Source of the DNA: Candidatus Epulonipiscium sp.
Lineage (GTDB): Bacteria; Bacillota; Clostridia; Lachnospirales; Defluviitaleaceae
Direction: 5' to 3'
Assembly (NCBI GenBank): GCA_012519205.1
Contig: JAAYQR010000012.1
Span: 1-64,000, forward strand
Length of the DNA stretch: 64,000 bases
How positions within the stretch are numbered: the stretch's first letter is position 1; each line of letters begins with the position of its first letter. The position numbers and the translations under genes are program-made. Under the pieces are notes generated by a model, which was not told where the DNA came from, searched no databases, and worked only from the letters and a program-made list of their open reading frames with translations. Positions 18,305 through 27,420 of this stretch are shown in pieces.

Positions 18305-19051
18305 CTACATATGACATCTAAATTTATCAAAACCGTCTTTTTCTATTTCTTCAATCAGGTTTAAATTACCGGTTTTTATGATTTTCCCATCGATTAATAT
18401 ATGAACAAAATCGGGTTCTAGATACTCTAGTATGCTACTGTGATGGGTTATAATTATAACAGCATTTTCAGGGTTCATATATTGCTTTACCCCTGTTGCG
18501 ACTACTCTAACAGCATCTACATCAAGACCTGAATCTGTTTCATCTAATATTGCTAATTTCGGCTCTAATATCAACATTTGGAGAATTTCATTTTTCTTTT
18601 TTTCCCCTCCTGAAAAACCTTCATTTAAATATCTAAGGGAATATTCCTGCTGTATCCCTAGAAGTTCCATTTTTTCTTTTAGCATTTCTCTAAAGGCAAA
18701 AATTTTAATGGGTTCACCAGTCTTTGCCATTTTTGCTGAACGGAGGAAACTTTCTACTGTAATCCCTGGTATCTCTTCAGGATACTGAAAAGACAAAAAC
18801 ATTCCAAGTCTTGCCCTTTCATCAACTTTTAAGTCATTAACTGGCTGATTTAAAAAATTGATTAGTCCCTTGGTGATTGCATATTTAGGATGCCCCATAA
18901 GAATATTTGCCAAGGTAGATTTTCCTGCCCCATTAGGTCCCATGATTACATGGACCTCTCCCTTTTCTATTTCTAAATTAAGTCCCTTTAGAATATCATT
19001 TTCTCCAATTTTTGCATGCAAATTATTTATTGTTAATAGTTTATTTGACAT
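18305..19051 (-). CDS. sufC: SufC, Fe-S assembly ATPase
   Basis: The 248-residue ABC-type ATPase contains Walker A GPNGAGKST, the signature FSGGEKKKNEILQ, Walker B LAILDETDSGLD and the switch His in THHSS. SufC dimerises in the SufBC2D complex and drives cluster assembly. The ATG at 19051 was taken over the one 6 nt earlier because AAGGAG is then 8 nt away. It is first of the suf run and divergent from the DUF2249 gene. Confidence 0.95.
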   Translation of the reverse strand: MSNKLLTINNLHAKIGENDILKGLNLEIEKGEVHVIMGPNGAGKSTLANILMGHPKYAITKGLINFLNQPVNDLKVDERARLGMFLSFQYPEEIPGITVESFLRSAKMAKTGEPIKIFAFREMLKEKMELLGIQQEYSLRYLNEGFSGGEKKKNEILQMLILEPKLAILDETDSGLDVDAVRVVATGVKQYMNPENAVIIITHHSSILEYLEPDFVHILIDGKIIKTGNLNLIEEIEKDGFDKFRCHM

Positions 19052-19112
19052 ATTCATAACTCCTTATAATTTATCCTAATGTTTTTACTTTAAATAATAT
19101 ACATTTTTTTAC

Positions 19113-19128
19113 TGTGATTACAGTCACG
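19113..19128. promoter_or_regulatory. CRP/FNR-family binding site, TGTGA-N6-TCACG
   Basis: TGTGA (19113-19117), TTACAG, TCACG (19124-19128) matches the CRP/HcpR-type consensus with one mismatch. Its centre, 19120.5, lies 41.5 bp upstream of the start predicted from the TATTAT hexamer at 19150-19155, the class II activator position for the DUF2249 gene. It also lies about 62-78 bp upstream of sufC, so it could influence both. HcpR, a nitrosative-stress regulator in Clostridia, is one candidate protein. Confidence 0.55.
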
Positions 19129-19149
19129 GTTTTATTACATAATTAAGGT

Positions 19150-19155
19150 TATTAT
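19150..19155 (+). promoter_or_regulatory. Predicted -10 of the DUF2249 gene
   Basis: TATTAT, one mismatch from consensus, has no good -35 at 17 nt. A weak -35 region is what an activator-dependent promoter would show, and the CRP/FNR-type site occupies the activator position. Confidence 0.4.
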
Positions 19156-19224
19156 AGAAACATATAAAATAACAAAAAGTACATAATAACTAAGAGTTTT
19201 TTAAACTATGAGGAGGATTTTACT

Positions 19225-19458
19225 ATGTCAGAATTTACTGCACAGGTAGATGCAAGAATTTATCCATCAAAGGATAAACATGCTGTTATTTTTGATACCT
19301 TTCATAATCTAAAATCAGGTCAAAAGATGGAATTAATCAACGATCACGACCCTAAACCCCTTCATTATCAAATGCTTGCAGAATACGAAAATCAGTTTGA
19401 TTGGGAATATTTAGAGAAAGGACCTGAAGTTTGGAGGGTTTCTATAAGCAAAAAATAA
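19225..19458 (+). CDS. DUF2249 domain protein
   Basis: The 77-residue cytoplasmic protein (MSEFTAQVDARIYPSKDKH; later LINDHDPKPLHYQM and WEYLEKGPEVWRVSI) matches DUF2249, a small alpha/beta family related to TusA-like folds. Its members often occur with hemerythrin-like, nitric-oxide or denitrification genes; the molecular function is unknown. GAGGAGG lies upstream. It is monocistronic, ends in a perfect palindrome and appears to be under a CRP/FNR-family activator, which suits a redox or NO role. That last point is inference. Confidence 0.85.
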   Translation: MSEFTAQVDARIYPSKDKHAVIFDTFHNLKSGQKMELINDHDPKPLHYQMLAEYENQFDWEYLEKGPEVWRVSISKK

Positions 19459-19487
19459 GTCCATGGTTAACCATGGACTTATTTTAT
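19454..19487. terminator. Bidirectional terminator between DUF2249 gene and trkH
   Basis: A perfect palindrome with 15-bp arms (AATAAGTCCATGGTT and complement) covers 19454-19483. It overlaps the DUF2249 stop and abuts the convergent trkH end; T-rich bases follow on the plus strand. Confidence 0.75.
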
Positions 19488-20932
19488 ACCTCATTTCTCC
19501 AACCTTTAGGAACAAATAAAGCTATGATTGTAAACAATTCTAGTCTTCCTAGGAGCATGAGTATTGAAAATAGGGCTTTACTATATGGACTAAACTCACT
19601 AAATGTTCTAGTAGGTCCCACAAATCCAAAACCAGGACCGACGTTTCCGAGGGTTACAGCTACGGCACTAGCAGAACTTTCCAAATCAATTCCCTCAAGG
19701 CAAATGATAATAGTTGATACAATAAAAATAAACACATAAAGGGCAAAAAAACTAGTGATACCGGATATCGTTTCCCCTTGGATTATTTTATCTCCATTTT
19801 TAATAGGTATTATAGCCCTAGGGTGGAATATCTTTTGAATGTCTCTTTTTATAAGCTTTAACAGTACTAAAATTCTAATGCTTTTTATACCCCCTGCGGT
19901 GGAGCCTGCACACCCTCCAATAAACATTAACATGAATAATATTCCCTTAGAAAAAGACGGCCATAAATCAAAGTCCGCTGTAGCATAGCCCGTAGTGGTA
20001 ATGATTGAACTAACCTGAAACAATGCATCTCTTAGAGCAAATCCCATGCTTTTATATATATTTGTCCTTAAACTAATTGCTATTAGTATTACGGATATAG
20101 TAATAATTCCTAAATATAACCTTAATTCCTGGTCTTTTAATACTTCTTTCCACTTACCTTTGATTAAAGAATAATACAACGGAAAACTAACCCCCGATAA
20201 TATCATAAATACAGAAATAACAATATGAATATAGGTACTATCATAGGCCCCAATACTTTTATTCCTAGTTGAAAACCCCCCAGTTCCTACAGTTCCAAAG
20301 GTATGGACTGCCGATTCAAATAAGTTCATACCCCCTAGCATGAGCAATATTATTTGTATAGCTGTAAAGGATAGGTAAGTTATATATAGGAGTTTTGCCG
20401 TATCCTTTATCCTAGGAACAAACCTATCAGCAGTAGGCCCCGGGCTTTCCGCTTTAAAAATTTGAAAACCCCCTACTCCTACCATGGGCAGAAGGGCAAC
20501 GGTAAATACCAGTATTCCCATCCCACCTATCCAGTGGGTAAATGAACGCCAAAATAAAATCCCCTTAGGCATTCCCTCTACATTGTTAACCAATGTAGCC
20601 CCTGTAGTGGTAAAACCCGAAACCGTTTCAAAAAACGCATCCACGAAGGTAGGAATACTCTTTGAAAATACAAAAGGCAGCGCCCCAAAGATAGAAATCA
20701 AAATCCATCCAAAGGTAGCTATAGCTAGTCCTTCCTTTATTTTAATCGTGTCCTTATTTACCTTTAGACTATACATAATGTAACCAATAAGTCCCGTCAG
20801 TAGCATACAAAAAAGAAAAGGATATTTATCTTCCTGATTGTAATATATCGATATTAAGAAAGAAGGAATCATGAATATAGCCTCAAGCATAAGCATGACG
20901 CCTAATATCTTTCTTATTATTTTATAGTTCAT
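19484..20932 (-). CDS. trkH: TrkH/KtrB-type potassium uptake membrane subunit
   Basis: The 482-residue protein is the K+-translocating subunit of a Trk/Ktr system. Four pore loops are visible: GFTTTGATL, FGTVGTGGFSTRN, SIITTTGYATADF and TLGNVGPGFGFVGP, each with the selectivity-filter glycine. Hydrophobic helices fill the remainder. Its ATG overlaps the trkA stop as ATGA, so the regulatory subunit is made first and the channel is coupled to it. Confidence 0.92.
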   Translation of the reverse strand: MNYKIIRKILGVMLMLEAIFMIPSFLISIYYNQEDKYPFLFCMLLTGLIGYIMYSLKVNKDTIKIKEGLAIATFGWILISIFGALPFVFSKSIPTFVDAFFETVSGFTTTGATLVNNVEGMPKGILFWRSFTHWIGGMGILVFTVALLPMVGVGGFQIFKAESPGPTADRFVPRIKDTAKLLYITYLSFTAIQIILLMLGGMNLFESAVHTFGTVGTGGFSTRNKSIGAYDSTYIHIVISVFMILSGVSFPLYYSLIKGKWKEVLKDQELRLYLGIITISVILIAISLRTNIYKSMGFALRDALFQVSSIITTTGYATADFDLWPSFSKGILFMLMFIGGCAGSTAGGIKSIRILVLLKLIKRDIQKIFHPRAIIPIKNGDKIIQGETISGITSFFALYVFIFIVSTIIICLEGIDLESSASAVAVTLGNVGPGFGFVGPTRTFSEFSPYSKALFSILMLLGRLELFTIIALFVPKGWRNEV

Positions 20933-22289
20933 CTAAATAATCCACCTTTCCTCGGCTTTATAAACATCTCTAAGGCCGGAACATCAGAGGATAAGCAGAA
21001 AATAATTAATCTATCATCTGGTTCTATGATAGTATTCCCATTTGGAATAGTAACCTCACCCTTTTGAACTACTGCGCCGATGATGATTCCCTTAGGCAAT
21101 CCCAATTGTGAAAGAGGTTTCCCAATTATCCTTGAATCCTTTATTGCTATAATTTCGGTAACCTCTGCTTGTTCCCCTAATAATAAGGATACTGAAACTA
21201 CCTTACCACCCCTAATAAATTTAAAAACATTACTAACTGCAATATTAACCGGATTCAGGGCAACGTCAATCCCTAAGTTATCAATTATCTTCACGTAATT
21301 AGGCCGGCTTATTTTTGCTATGGTCTTACTTACTCCTGCATGTTTTGCCATCAGGGACATTAAAAGATTTTGCTCATCATATCCTGTTGCCCCAATAAAA
21401 GCATCCATCGAATATAGGCCTTCATCTTCTAGGAGATTGATATCCGTTCCGTCCCCATTAATGATTAAGGCTTCCTCTAATCTTTCAGACAAATATCTAC
21501 ATCTGTCTTCATCCTGCTCTATTATACTTACCTTAATGCCTGAAGATTTAAGTTTATTGGCTAAATAATATGCTATATTGCCCCCCCAAGAATCATCAGT
21601 TTTTTGATTTTAAATCTCTCAATATTAAAATTAAATTTTTCGCTTAAGCCATTAATATTTTTACTACTACCTATAATATGAATTATATCATCTTCGCTTA
21701 ACCTGGTATCCCCATGGGGAATTATCATTTCATCTCCTCTTGATATAGCTGCAATAAGCAAGTTTTCTAGTTCATTAATATCTGCAATTTTCTTACCAAT
21801 AAGATCTGGCATATTCCTTAAACTAAAATCTACAATCGAAACCCTTCCTTTGGCAAAATCTTCCGAATAAAAATTATAGCTCTTAAGCAAATACCTCGCT
21901 ATTTCATTAGAAGTTGCCAGTTCTGGATTTATGATATGATCAATCCCAAGTTCTGTTTTTATAAAGTCTATTTGCTTTGTATACTCGGGATTTCTAATTC
22001 TTGCTATGGTTTTTTTACAACCTAGTTTTTTCGCTAAACTGCAAATGATGGCATTTGTTTCATCACTAAATGTCGTAGTAATCAATAAATCGTAGGATTT
22101 AATATTTAATTCTTTTAGGACTTCTATTTCTATTCCATTAGCTGAAACAGTTAGTACATCTAGATAATCATTTATCCTTTCTAATACCCTAGCATTTCTA
22201 TCTATTAAGGTAACATCTATATCTGCATTTATCATAGCCTCTGCCAGCTTATAACCAAGTTTGCCAGCGCCAACTATAGCTACTTTCAT
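20929..22289 (-). pseudogene. trkA: TrkA, cytosolic K+ uptake regulator; single-base frame break as sequenced
   Basis: Two frames together encode a two-fold RCK protein of about 453 residues. The first half opens with the NAD-binding motif MKVAIVGAGKLGYKLAEAM and ends at LMILGG; the second continues as a second Rossmann unit and RCK-C domain ending GGLFR. The break is at the 7-C run 21581-21587; eight bases restore LMILGGGNIAYYLANKL. TrkA binds NAD(H)/ATP and gates TrkH, so an intact gene is expected next to an intact trkH. A sequencing error is likely. Confidence 0.88.
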
Positions 22290-22313
22290 GATATCATCTC
22301 CTTTAATTTATCT

Positions 22314-22341
22314 ATTATATCACAGTATTTTTTGTATTCAA
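22314..22341 (-). promoter_or_regulatory. Promoter of trkAH
   Basis: On the minus strand TTGAAT (22341-22336) and TATAAT (22319-22314) are spaced by 16 nt, just upstream of the trkA ribosome site. Confidence 0.5.
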
Positions 22342-22495
22342 TATCCGCAAAAATAATATTATAAAATCAAAGTGGAATTAATATAAATAATGTGATATCA
22401 TTTTTATGTTAGTTACCTATTGGACTTAAATTGAAACCTTTAGGGTATATAGGGATAAACTTTATATATTTATAAAATAAGAAAAGGGGTATATG

Positions 22496-23338
22496 ATGGA
22501 TAGCATTATTTTCATTATTAAATCTATACTATTAGGTGTAGTAGAAGGAATAACTGAATTTCTACCGGTATCTTCCACAGGACATTTGGTTATTTTCCAA
22601 AATCTAATTCATTTTAAAGGAACCAGCGGAAACTACGTTGAGATGTATACATACGTAATACAATTAGGGGCGATACTTGCTGTAGTTATTCTTTACTGGA
22701 AAAAGATAAAAGATACCTTAATTCATTTTTTCCCTCAAAAAGTTGGTTATGAGAAATCAGGATTCAAGTTCTGGTTTATGATATTTATTGCCTGCATTCC
22801 TGGAGGAGTTTTTGGAATATTATTTGATGACTTAGCAGAACACTATTTATTTTCCCCTGTTCCTGTCGCGATTACCTTATTTTTAGGGGCATTGTGGATG
22901 ATTTATGCTGAGAAGAATTTTAGAACTACTAAGGGTCGTCAGGATTTAAACGTATCTGTAAAACAAGCTATAGTAATAGGATTATTTCAGTGTCTAGCAA
23001 TCATTCCAGGAATGTCAAGATCTGCCTCAACAATCATCGGTGGCTGGGTAGCTGGTCTTTCTACAGTCGCTGCTGCTGAATTTTCTTTCTTTTTGGCAAT
23101 CCCAGTTATGGTTGGAATGAGCCTCTTAAAGATTATAAAGATAGGAGGCCTAGGGGTTCTTAGTTCCCTAGAAATAATTTCTCTTGGAGTTGGATTCATG
23201 GTTTCCTTTGTTGTGGCTTTGGTAGTCATTGATAAGTTTATCTCCTATCTAAAGAAAAAACCTATGAAAGTCTTTGCATATTATAGGATGGCTTTTGGAA
23301 TTGTAGTGTTACTAGCTGGGATTTTAGGACTGTTTTAA
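22496..23338 (+). CDS. uppP: Undecaprenyl-diphosphatase
   Basis: The 280-residue membrane protein recycles the cell-wall lipid carrier by dephosphorylating undecaprenyl diphosphate, and gives bacitracin resistance when overexpressed. The two active-site regions are present: GVVEGITEFLPVSSTGHL near the N-terminus and PGMSRSASTIIGG in the middle. Two ATGs in tandem follow AAAAGGGG; the second (22496) has the better spacing. The gene has its own terminator. Length is typical. Confidence 0.94.
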   Translation: MDSIIFIIKSILLGVVEGITEFLPVSSTGHLVIFQNLIHFKGTSGNYVEMYTYVIQLGAILAVVILYWKKIKDTLIHFFPQKVGYEKSGFKFWFMIFIACIPGGVFGILFDDLAEHYLFSPVPVAITLFLGALWMIYAEKNFRTTKGRQDLNVSVKQAIVIGLFQCLAIIPGMSRSASTIIGGWVAGLSTVAAAEFSFFLAIPVMVGMSLLKIIKIGGLGVLSSLEIISLGVGFMVSFVVALVVIDKFISYLKKKPMKVFAYYRMAFGIVVLLAGILGLF

Positions 23339-23385
23339 TTTTTATCCTAATTATCTCTTAAGATATATATATTCAAAAAAATTAT

Positions 23386-23407
23386 AGCAGGCTTCCTGCT
23401 TTTTTTT
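23386..23407 (+). terminator. Terminator after uppP
   Basis: AGCAGG and CCTGCT surround a CTT loop, with a T8 run immediately after. The stem is short but the T tract is strong. Confidence 0.75.
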
Positions 23408-23468
23408 GTATAAATTCTACTTAAAAGTGATAACCTATCCTATAAATTGTTTTTTAGGAAGTGATTAA

Positions 23469-25019
23469 ATGACCAAATTTCCTCGTAAAATTCAAAAAAA
23501 GCCAGTAAAACATCCCCCCACAAATAAAGAGATTGGCAGCATTACAAATTGCCTAACCGGTGATTTGAAGATAGACTTAGATAATTTCAAAGGCATCTTT
23601 CATTACCCAAAGAATAAAGACTTTATTGTCCGCCCGATATATATCAATTCTCTTAAACTAAATGGTGTTTTGTTCTATATGAAAGGTACTATTTGCACAA
23701 ATACCCTGACTAGGGATATTATACTTCCCCTAATGGATGTGTCCCCCTATATTTCAGGAGAAGATGCCATCACGGAGATTACAAATAATATCATTACTAA
23801 TAAAAATGTTAAAACGCTGACCGTGCCGACCCAAATTACCACAAATATCGTTAAGGGGAGTACAATACTTCTTATAGAGGGATATAAAGGGGCAATTTCC
23901 TTTTCTACCGCCGATTTTGAACATCGCCCCATCGAAAAACCAGTAATTGAAAATACTATAAAAGGACCAAAGGAGTCCTTCATAGAATGTGCCGATGTAA
24001 ATTGTTCCCTCATACGAAAGTACCTCAAATGTGAAGAGCTAATCACTGAGGAGGTTGAAGTCGGTGTAAGGGGTAAAGATGCCGCCTATATGATGTATGT
24101 AGAAGGAGTTTCAGACCCTGATTTAATCTATAATATCAGAAACAGAATCAATAATATAAATACTGATAACGTCTTAAGTATCTCAATTCTTGAACAATTT
24201 ATAGAAGATAGAAGCTATTCTCTCCTTCCTACCATGCTATATACAGAACGCCCCGATAGAGCTGCTGCCTTTTTACTAGAAGGTCATGTAATTTTGATTA
24301 TGGATGGCTCTCCAGCTTGTTTAATTGCTCCTGCCACCTTTTGGACTTTTTTTCATTCTGCAGAAGACCAATACCAAAGGATGCCCTATGGAAACTTCAT
24401 TAGGACTATAAGATTTATAGCGCTTTTTATTACATTGCTTGTTCCCGGTTTATATGTTGCCATAACCAGCTTCCATGTTGAAATGATCCCCAGTGATTTG
24501 GCTGTATCCATAGCTGCTGCTAGAGAGGTGCTTCCCTTCCCTGTTATTACAGAAGTCCTTCTAATGGAAATATCCTTTGAATTAATTAGGGAAGCCGGGG
24601 TAAGGGTGCCTACTACTATTGGTCCTACCATAGGGATTGTCGGTGCTTTAATACTCGGCCAAGCTGCCGTAGAAGCAAACATAGTAAGCCCTATATTGGT
24701 TATTATAGTTGCCCTTACAGGATTATCTTCTTTTACAATACCCGATGTTTCTTTAAATTACGCGGTTAGGATATCCCGATTTATATTTGTAGCTGCAGGA
24801 GCTTTTATGGGTTTTTTGGGGATTTCTATTTGCCTTAGCATATATCTTACCTATGTGATTAATACTACCACCTTTGGGGTACCCTTTTTATCCCCTGTTG
24901 CTCCCCATTATCCGTCATCTACCGATACCCTTTTTAGGGACCCCATCTGGAAACAATGGCTTAGACCCTTTAATATATCCTCATTAGACCCTAGAAGAAA
25001 AGGTTCTGCAAGAAAGTAG
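23469..25019 (+). CDS. Spore germination protein, GerA family (A subunit)
   Basis: The 516-residue protein is the A subunit of a germinant receptor in the spore inner membrane. It has a hydrophilic N-terminal half (residues 1 to about 310, with VRGKDAAYMMYVEGVSDP and YSLLPTMLYTERPD, typical GerA segments) followed by several membrane helices (VPGLYVAITSFHVEM, then PTTIGPTIGIVGALILGQAAV). It is first of a complete A-B-C set. Which germinant it senses cannot be deduced. It probably needs sigma-G, but I did not find a convincing sigma-G promoter. Confidence 0.93.
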   Translation: MTKFPRKIQKKPVKHPPTNKEIGSITNCLTGDLKIDLDNFKGIFHYPKNKDFIVRPIYINSLKLNGVLFYMKGTICTNTLTRDIILPLMDVSPYISGEDAITEITNNIITNKNVKTLTVPTQITTNIVKGSTILLIEGYKGAISFSTADFEHRPIEKPVIENTIKGPKESFIECADVNCSLIRKYLKCEELITEEVEVGVRGKDAAYMMYVEGVSDPDLIYNIRNRINNINTDNVLSISILEQFIEDRSYSLLPTMLYTERPDRAAAFLLEGHVILIMDGSPACLIAPATFWTFFHSAEDQYQRMPYGNFIRTIRFIALFITLLVPGLYVAITSFHVEMIPSDLAVSIAAAREVLPFPVITEVLLMEISFELIREAGVRVPTTIGPTIGIVGALILGQAAVEANIVSPILVIIVALTGLSSFTIPDVSLNYAVRISRFIFVAAGAFMGFLGISICLSIYLTYVINTTTFGVPFLSPVAPHYPSSTDTLFRDPIWKQWLRPFNISSLDPRRKGSARK

Positions 25020-25026
25020 GGATGAA

Positions 25027-26121
25027 ATGCTTAAAAAATACGATGATAAAATCGGAGCTAGGGAATTTTTTGCCCTTATGATATTTTGTATCGGTACAAA
25101 ATATACCGATTCAACCCCCATCCTACTTATAAGTGAGGGACTTAATGCATCATGGATAATCCCCATTATTTCGGGATTAATCATTCTCCTTCCTGTTTTA
25201 TGCCTTCTTTCCCTGCTGAGGCTTTATAAGAATAAGAATCTGTTAGATATTATCTATCATCTTATGGGTAAGTTTTTTGGGTTTATCATCATTTTCTTGT
25301 TGTTTTCCATTAGTTTTGAGTATCTAGCTGTATCCACAAGAGATTATGCAGATATCATTGGTACAATGTTCTATTTAAGGACTCCCATGACATTTATATT
25401 ATTTATATTAATCGCTGGCAGTACCTACATTGCTAGCAAGGGCTTTTCTACTATAGCGAGCCTATGCTGGCTTGCATTCCCAGTACTACAAATAGTAGTA
25501 GTTGCCCTAGTCATTATGATTTGGAGCAAACTTGATTTAAATTATTTGTTTCCCTTGGGGGGACCTGGTGTTAAAACTATCTTAAAGCAGGGTGTTTATT
25601 TTACCACAATAATTGGTGAAGTGATTCTTCTTGCTATCTTCTTTCCTAAAGTAAGATCCCATAAACAATATAAACTTGGCTCTTTCCTAGGACTTTTATT
25701 TCCTATTTTAAACTTTTCACTATTTCTAATAATTTATACGTCTGCTTTTGGGTATCCCACGTTGGCTTCCCTTAATTATCCTTTCCATCAATTAACACGG
25801 TTAGTACAGATAGGCCGCTTTGCAAGAAATGTTGAAGCATTATTTCTAGGTTTTTGGGTCATAGCCTCCTCTGTACGACTTGCTATTTATCTTTATGTAG
25901 CTGCCGTACTCCTAGGTTATCTCCTAAGATTAAAAAATACCAAAGGCCTAGTCTTTTATATCTCAATCATGGTTTTTCTTATTAGCCTTATTCCATCAAA
26001 TTATACTTCATATATCCTAACTATTAGGAAAATAGAAGTTCATACCTTTTGGATTTACTTCATATTTGTCCCTATTCTCCTATGGAGCATTGCTAAACTG
26101 AAGGGAGAGTATAGGTCATGA
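25027..26121 (+). CDS. Spore germination permease, GerB/endospore amino-acid permease family
   Basis: The 364-residue, highly hydrophobic protein belongs to the APC-related GerB family, about ten helices (IGAREFFALMIFCIGTKY at the start). It forms the substrate-recognising membrane part of the receptor. It begins 7 nt after the A gene and overlaps the C gene by 4 nt (ATGA), so all three are coupled. Confidence 0.92.
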   Translation: MLKKYDDKIGAREFFALMIFCIGTKYTDSTPILLISEGLNASWIIPIISGLIILLPVLCLLSLLRLYKNKNLLDIIYHLMGKFFGFIIIFLLFSISFEYLAVSTRDYADIIGTMFYLRTPMTFILFILIAGSTYIASKGFSTIASLCWLAFPVLQIVVVALVIMIWSKLDLNYLFPLGGPGVKTILKQGVYFTTIIGEVILLAIFFPKVRSHKQYKLGSFLGLLFPILNFSLFLIIYTSAFGYPTLASLNYPFHQLTRLVQIGRFARNVEALFLGFWVIASSVRLAIYLYVAAVLLGYLLRLKNTKGLVFYISIMVFLISLIPSNYTSYILTIRKIEVHTFWIYFIFVPILLWSIAKLKGEYRS

Positions 26122-27344
26122 AAGTTTCAAAAGTCATTTTTTTATTGGTAATAGTTTTACACCTTACAGGTTGTTGGGATCAAATACAAATAGAAGAATA
26201 TGGCTATGTTGCAGCTATTGGCATCGATGAAGGAATAGATGGCAAGCTTAGTGTAACATTCCAAATCACAAATCCCCAGATTGGTACTGCCACGAGGCTA
26301 GAAGTTAATGAGCCAGCCAGTGATACCATTACTTTTTTATCAGAGGATCTTGTATCCGCAAGGGATTTATCTAGTATCTCTATTGCCAGACGATTAACCT
26401 TTTCCCATACCAAGGCAATGGTAGTCAGCGAAGATTTTGCAAAAACAGATAAGTTTTTCCCGCTGCTTGAATCAACCCAAAGGGATAGAGGCATCAGACG
26501 GGAATTTAACCTGATAATTTGCAGAGAAAAAGCATCGGATTTTATCCGAAATAATAATCCCCCCTTTGATACGAGAAATGCTAAATATTATGAATTCATG
26601 ACATCTAGGTGGAGAGATATAGGCTTTGTTCCTTTATCAAATCTTCATAGGTTTTCCCAGCGGGCTATAGATAATTCAAATTTATTTCTAGCAACTTATG
26701 CTACAACACAAAAGATAGATGTAAAAACAGCCTTTGATAGTGAAGGAGATTTTCTTGCAGGGCAGGTTGATAAAATTGATAAAAATCCCATGGAAATGAT
26801 GGGCTCAGCTATTTTTAAGGGAGGAAAAATGGTAGGAACTCTAACAGGGGACGAGACTAGACTATCCCTTATGTTAAGACCTAAGGTGATAACAAATAAT
26901 GTTCTTGCAACCTTCCCTGATCCCTTAAAAGAAGGAAGTAAAATATCTGCAAAGCTAATTAGAAAAAAGAACAAAATAGATATTAAAATAACTGATAATT
27001 ATCCTATTATAGATGTGACTGTACCGGTAGTCATAAGTATAAGTTCTATCCCCAGCCAAATTGATTATGTGGAAAACAGGAAAAATCAAGAGATTCTCCG
27101 TAATTCTATAGAAAAACGCCTACAAAGTAAATCCATGGAGTTAGTTAAAAAAACCCAGAAAGAATTTGAAGGGGATCCCTTTTTATGGGGTCAGCTAGCA
27201 AGGAAAAAGTTTTGGCTTTATAAAGATTTCAAGGACTATAACTGGATGGAAAAATATAAAAACGCTAAAGTAACTGTACAATATCATGTTACAATCGAAG
27301 ACTTCGGAAAACATAGAACGTCTCCTAAAATAGAAAAACCTTAG
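26118..27344 (+). CDS. Spore germination lipoprotein, Ger(x)C family
   Basis: The 408-residue protein has a lipoprotein signal ending in LHLTGCWDQ, with the lipidated Cys near residue 19, followed by the family opening EEYGYVAAIGIDEG. The C-terminal part is the alpha/beta GerAC domain. It sits on the outer face of the spore inner membrane with the A and B subunits. It is the last gene of the operon; the A-B-C order is the ordinary one. Confidence 0.92.
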   Translation: MKVSKVIFLLVIVLHLTGCWDQIQIEEYGYVAAIGIDEGIDGKLSVTFQITNPQIGTATRLEVNEPASDTITFLSEDLVSARDLSSISIARRLTFSHTKAMVVSEDFAKTDKFFPLLESTQRDRGIRREFNLIICREKASDFIRNNNPPFDTRNAKYYEFMTSRWRDIGFVPLSNLHRFSQRAIDNSNLFLATYATTQKIDVKTAFDSEGDFLAGQVDKIDKNPMEMMGSAIFKGGKMVGTLTGDETRLSLMLRPKVITNNVLATFPDPLKEGSKISAKLIRKKNKIDIKITDNYPIIDVTVPVVISISSIPSQIDYVENRKNQEILRNSIEKRLQSKSMELVKKTQKEFEGDPFLWGQLARKKFWLYKDFKDYNWMEKYKNAKVTVQYHVTIEDFGKHRTSPKIEKP

Positions 27345-27420
27345 AATCTATTTAAAATTCTTATGTATAATGCTATAATTAACTTACATCAATAGAAACT
27401 TATATTAAGGGGGACTGAAT

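Noticed and set aside
23400-23468. Sigma-G promoter before the ger operon
   Set aside because: Expected for germinant receptor genes, but no convincing GNATR/CATNNTA pair at proper spacing could be identified.
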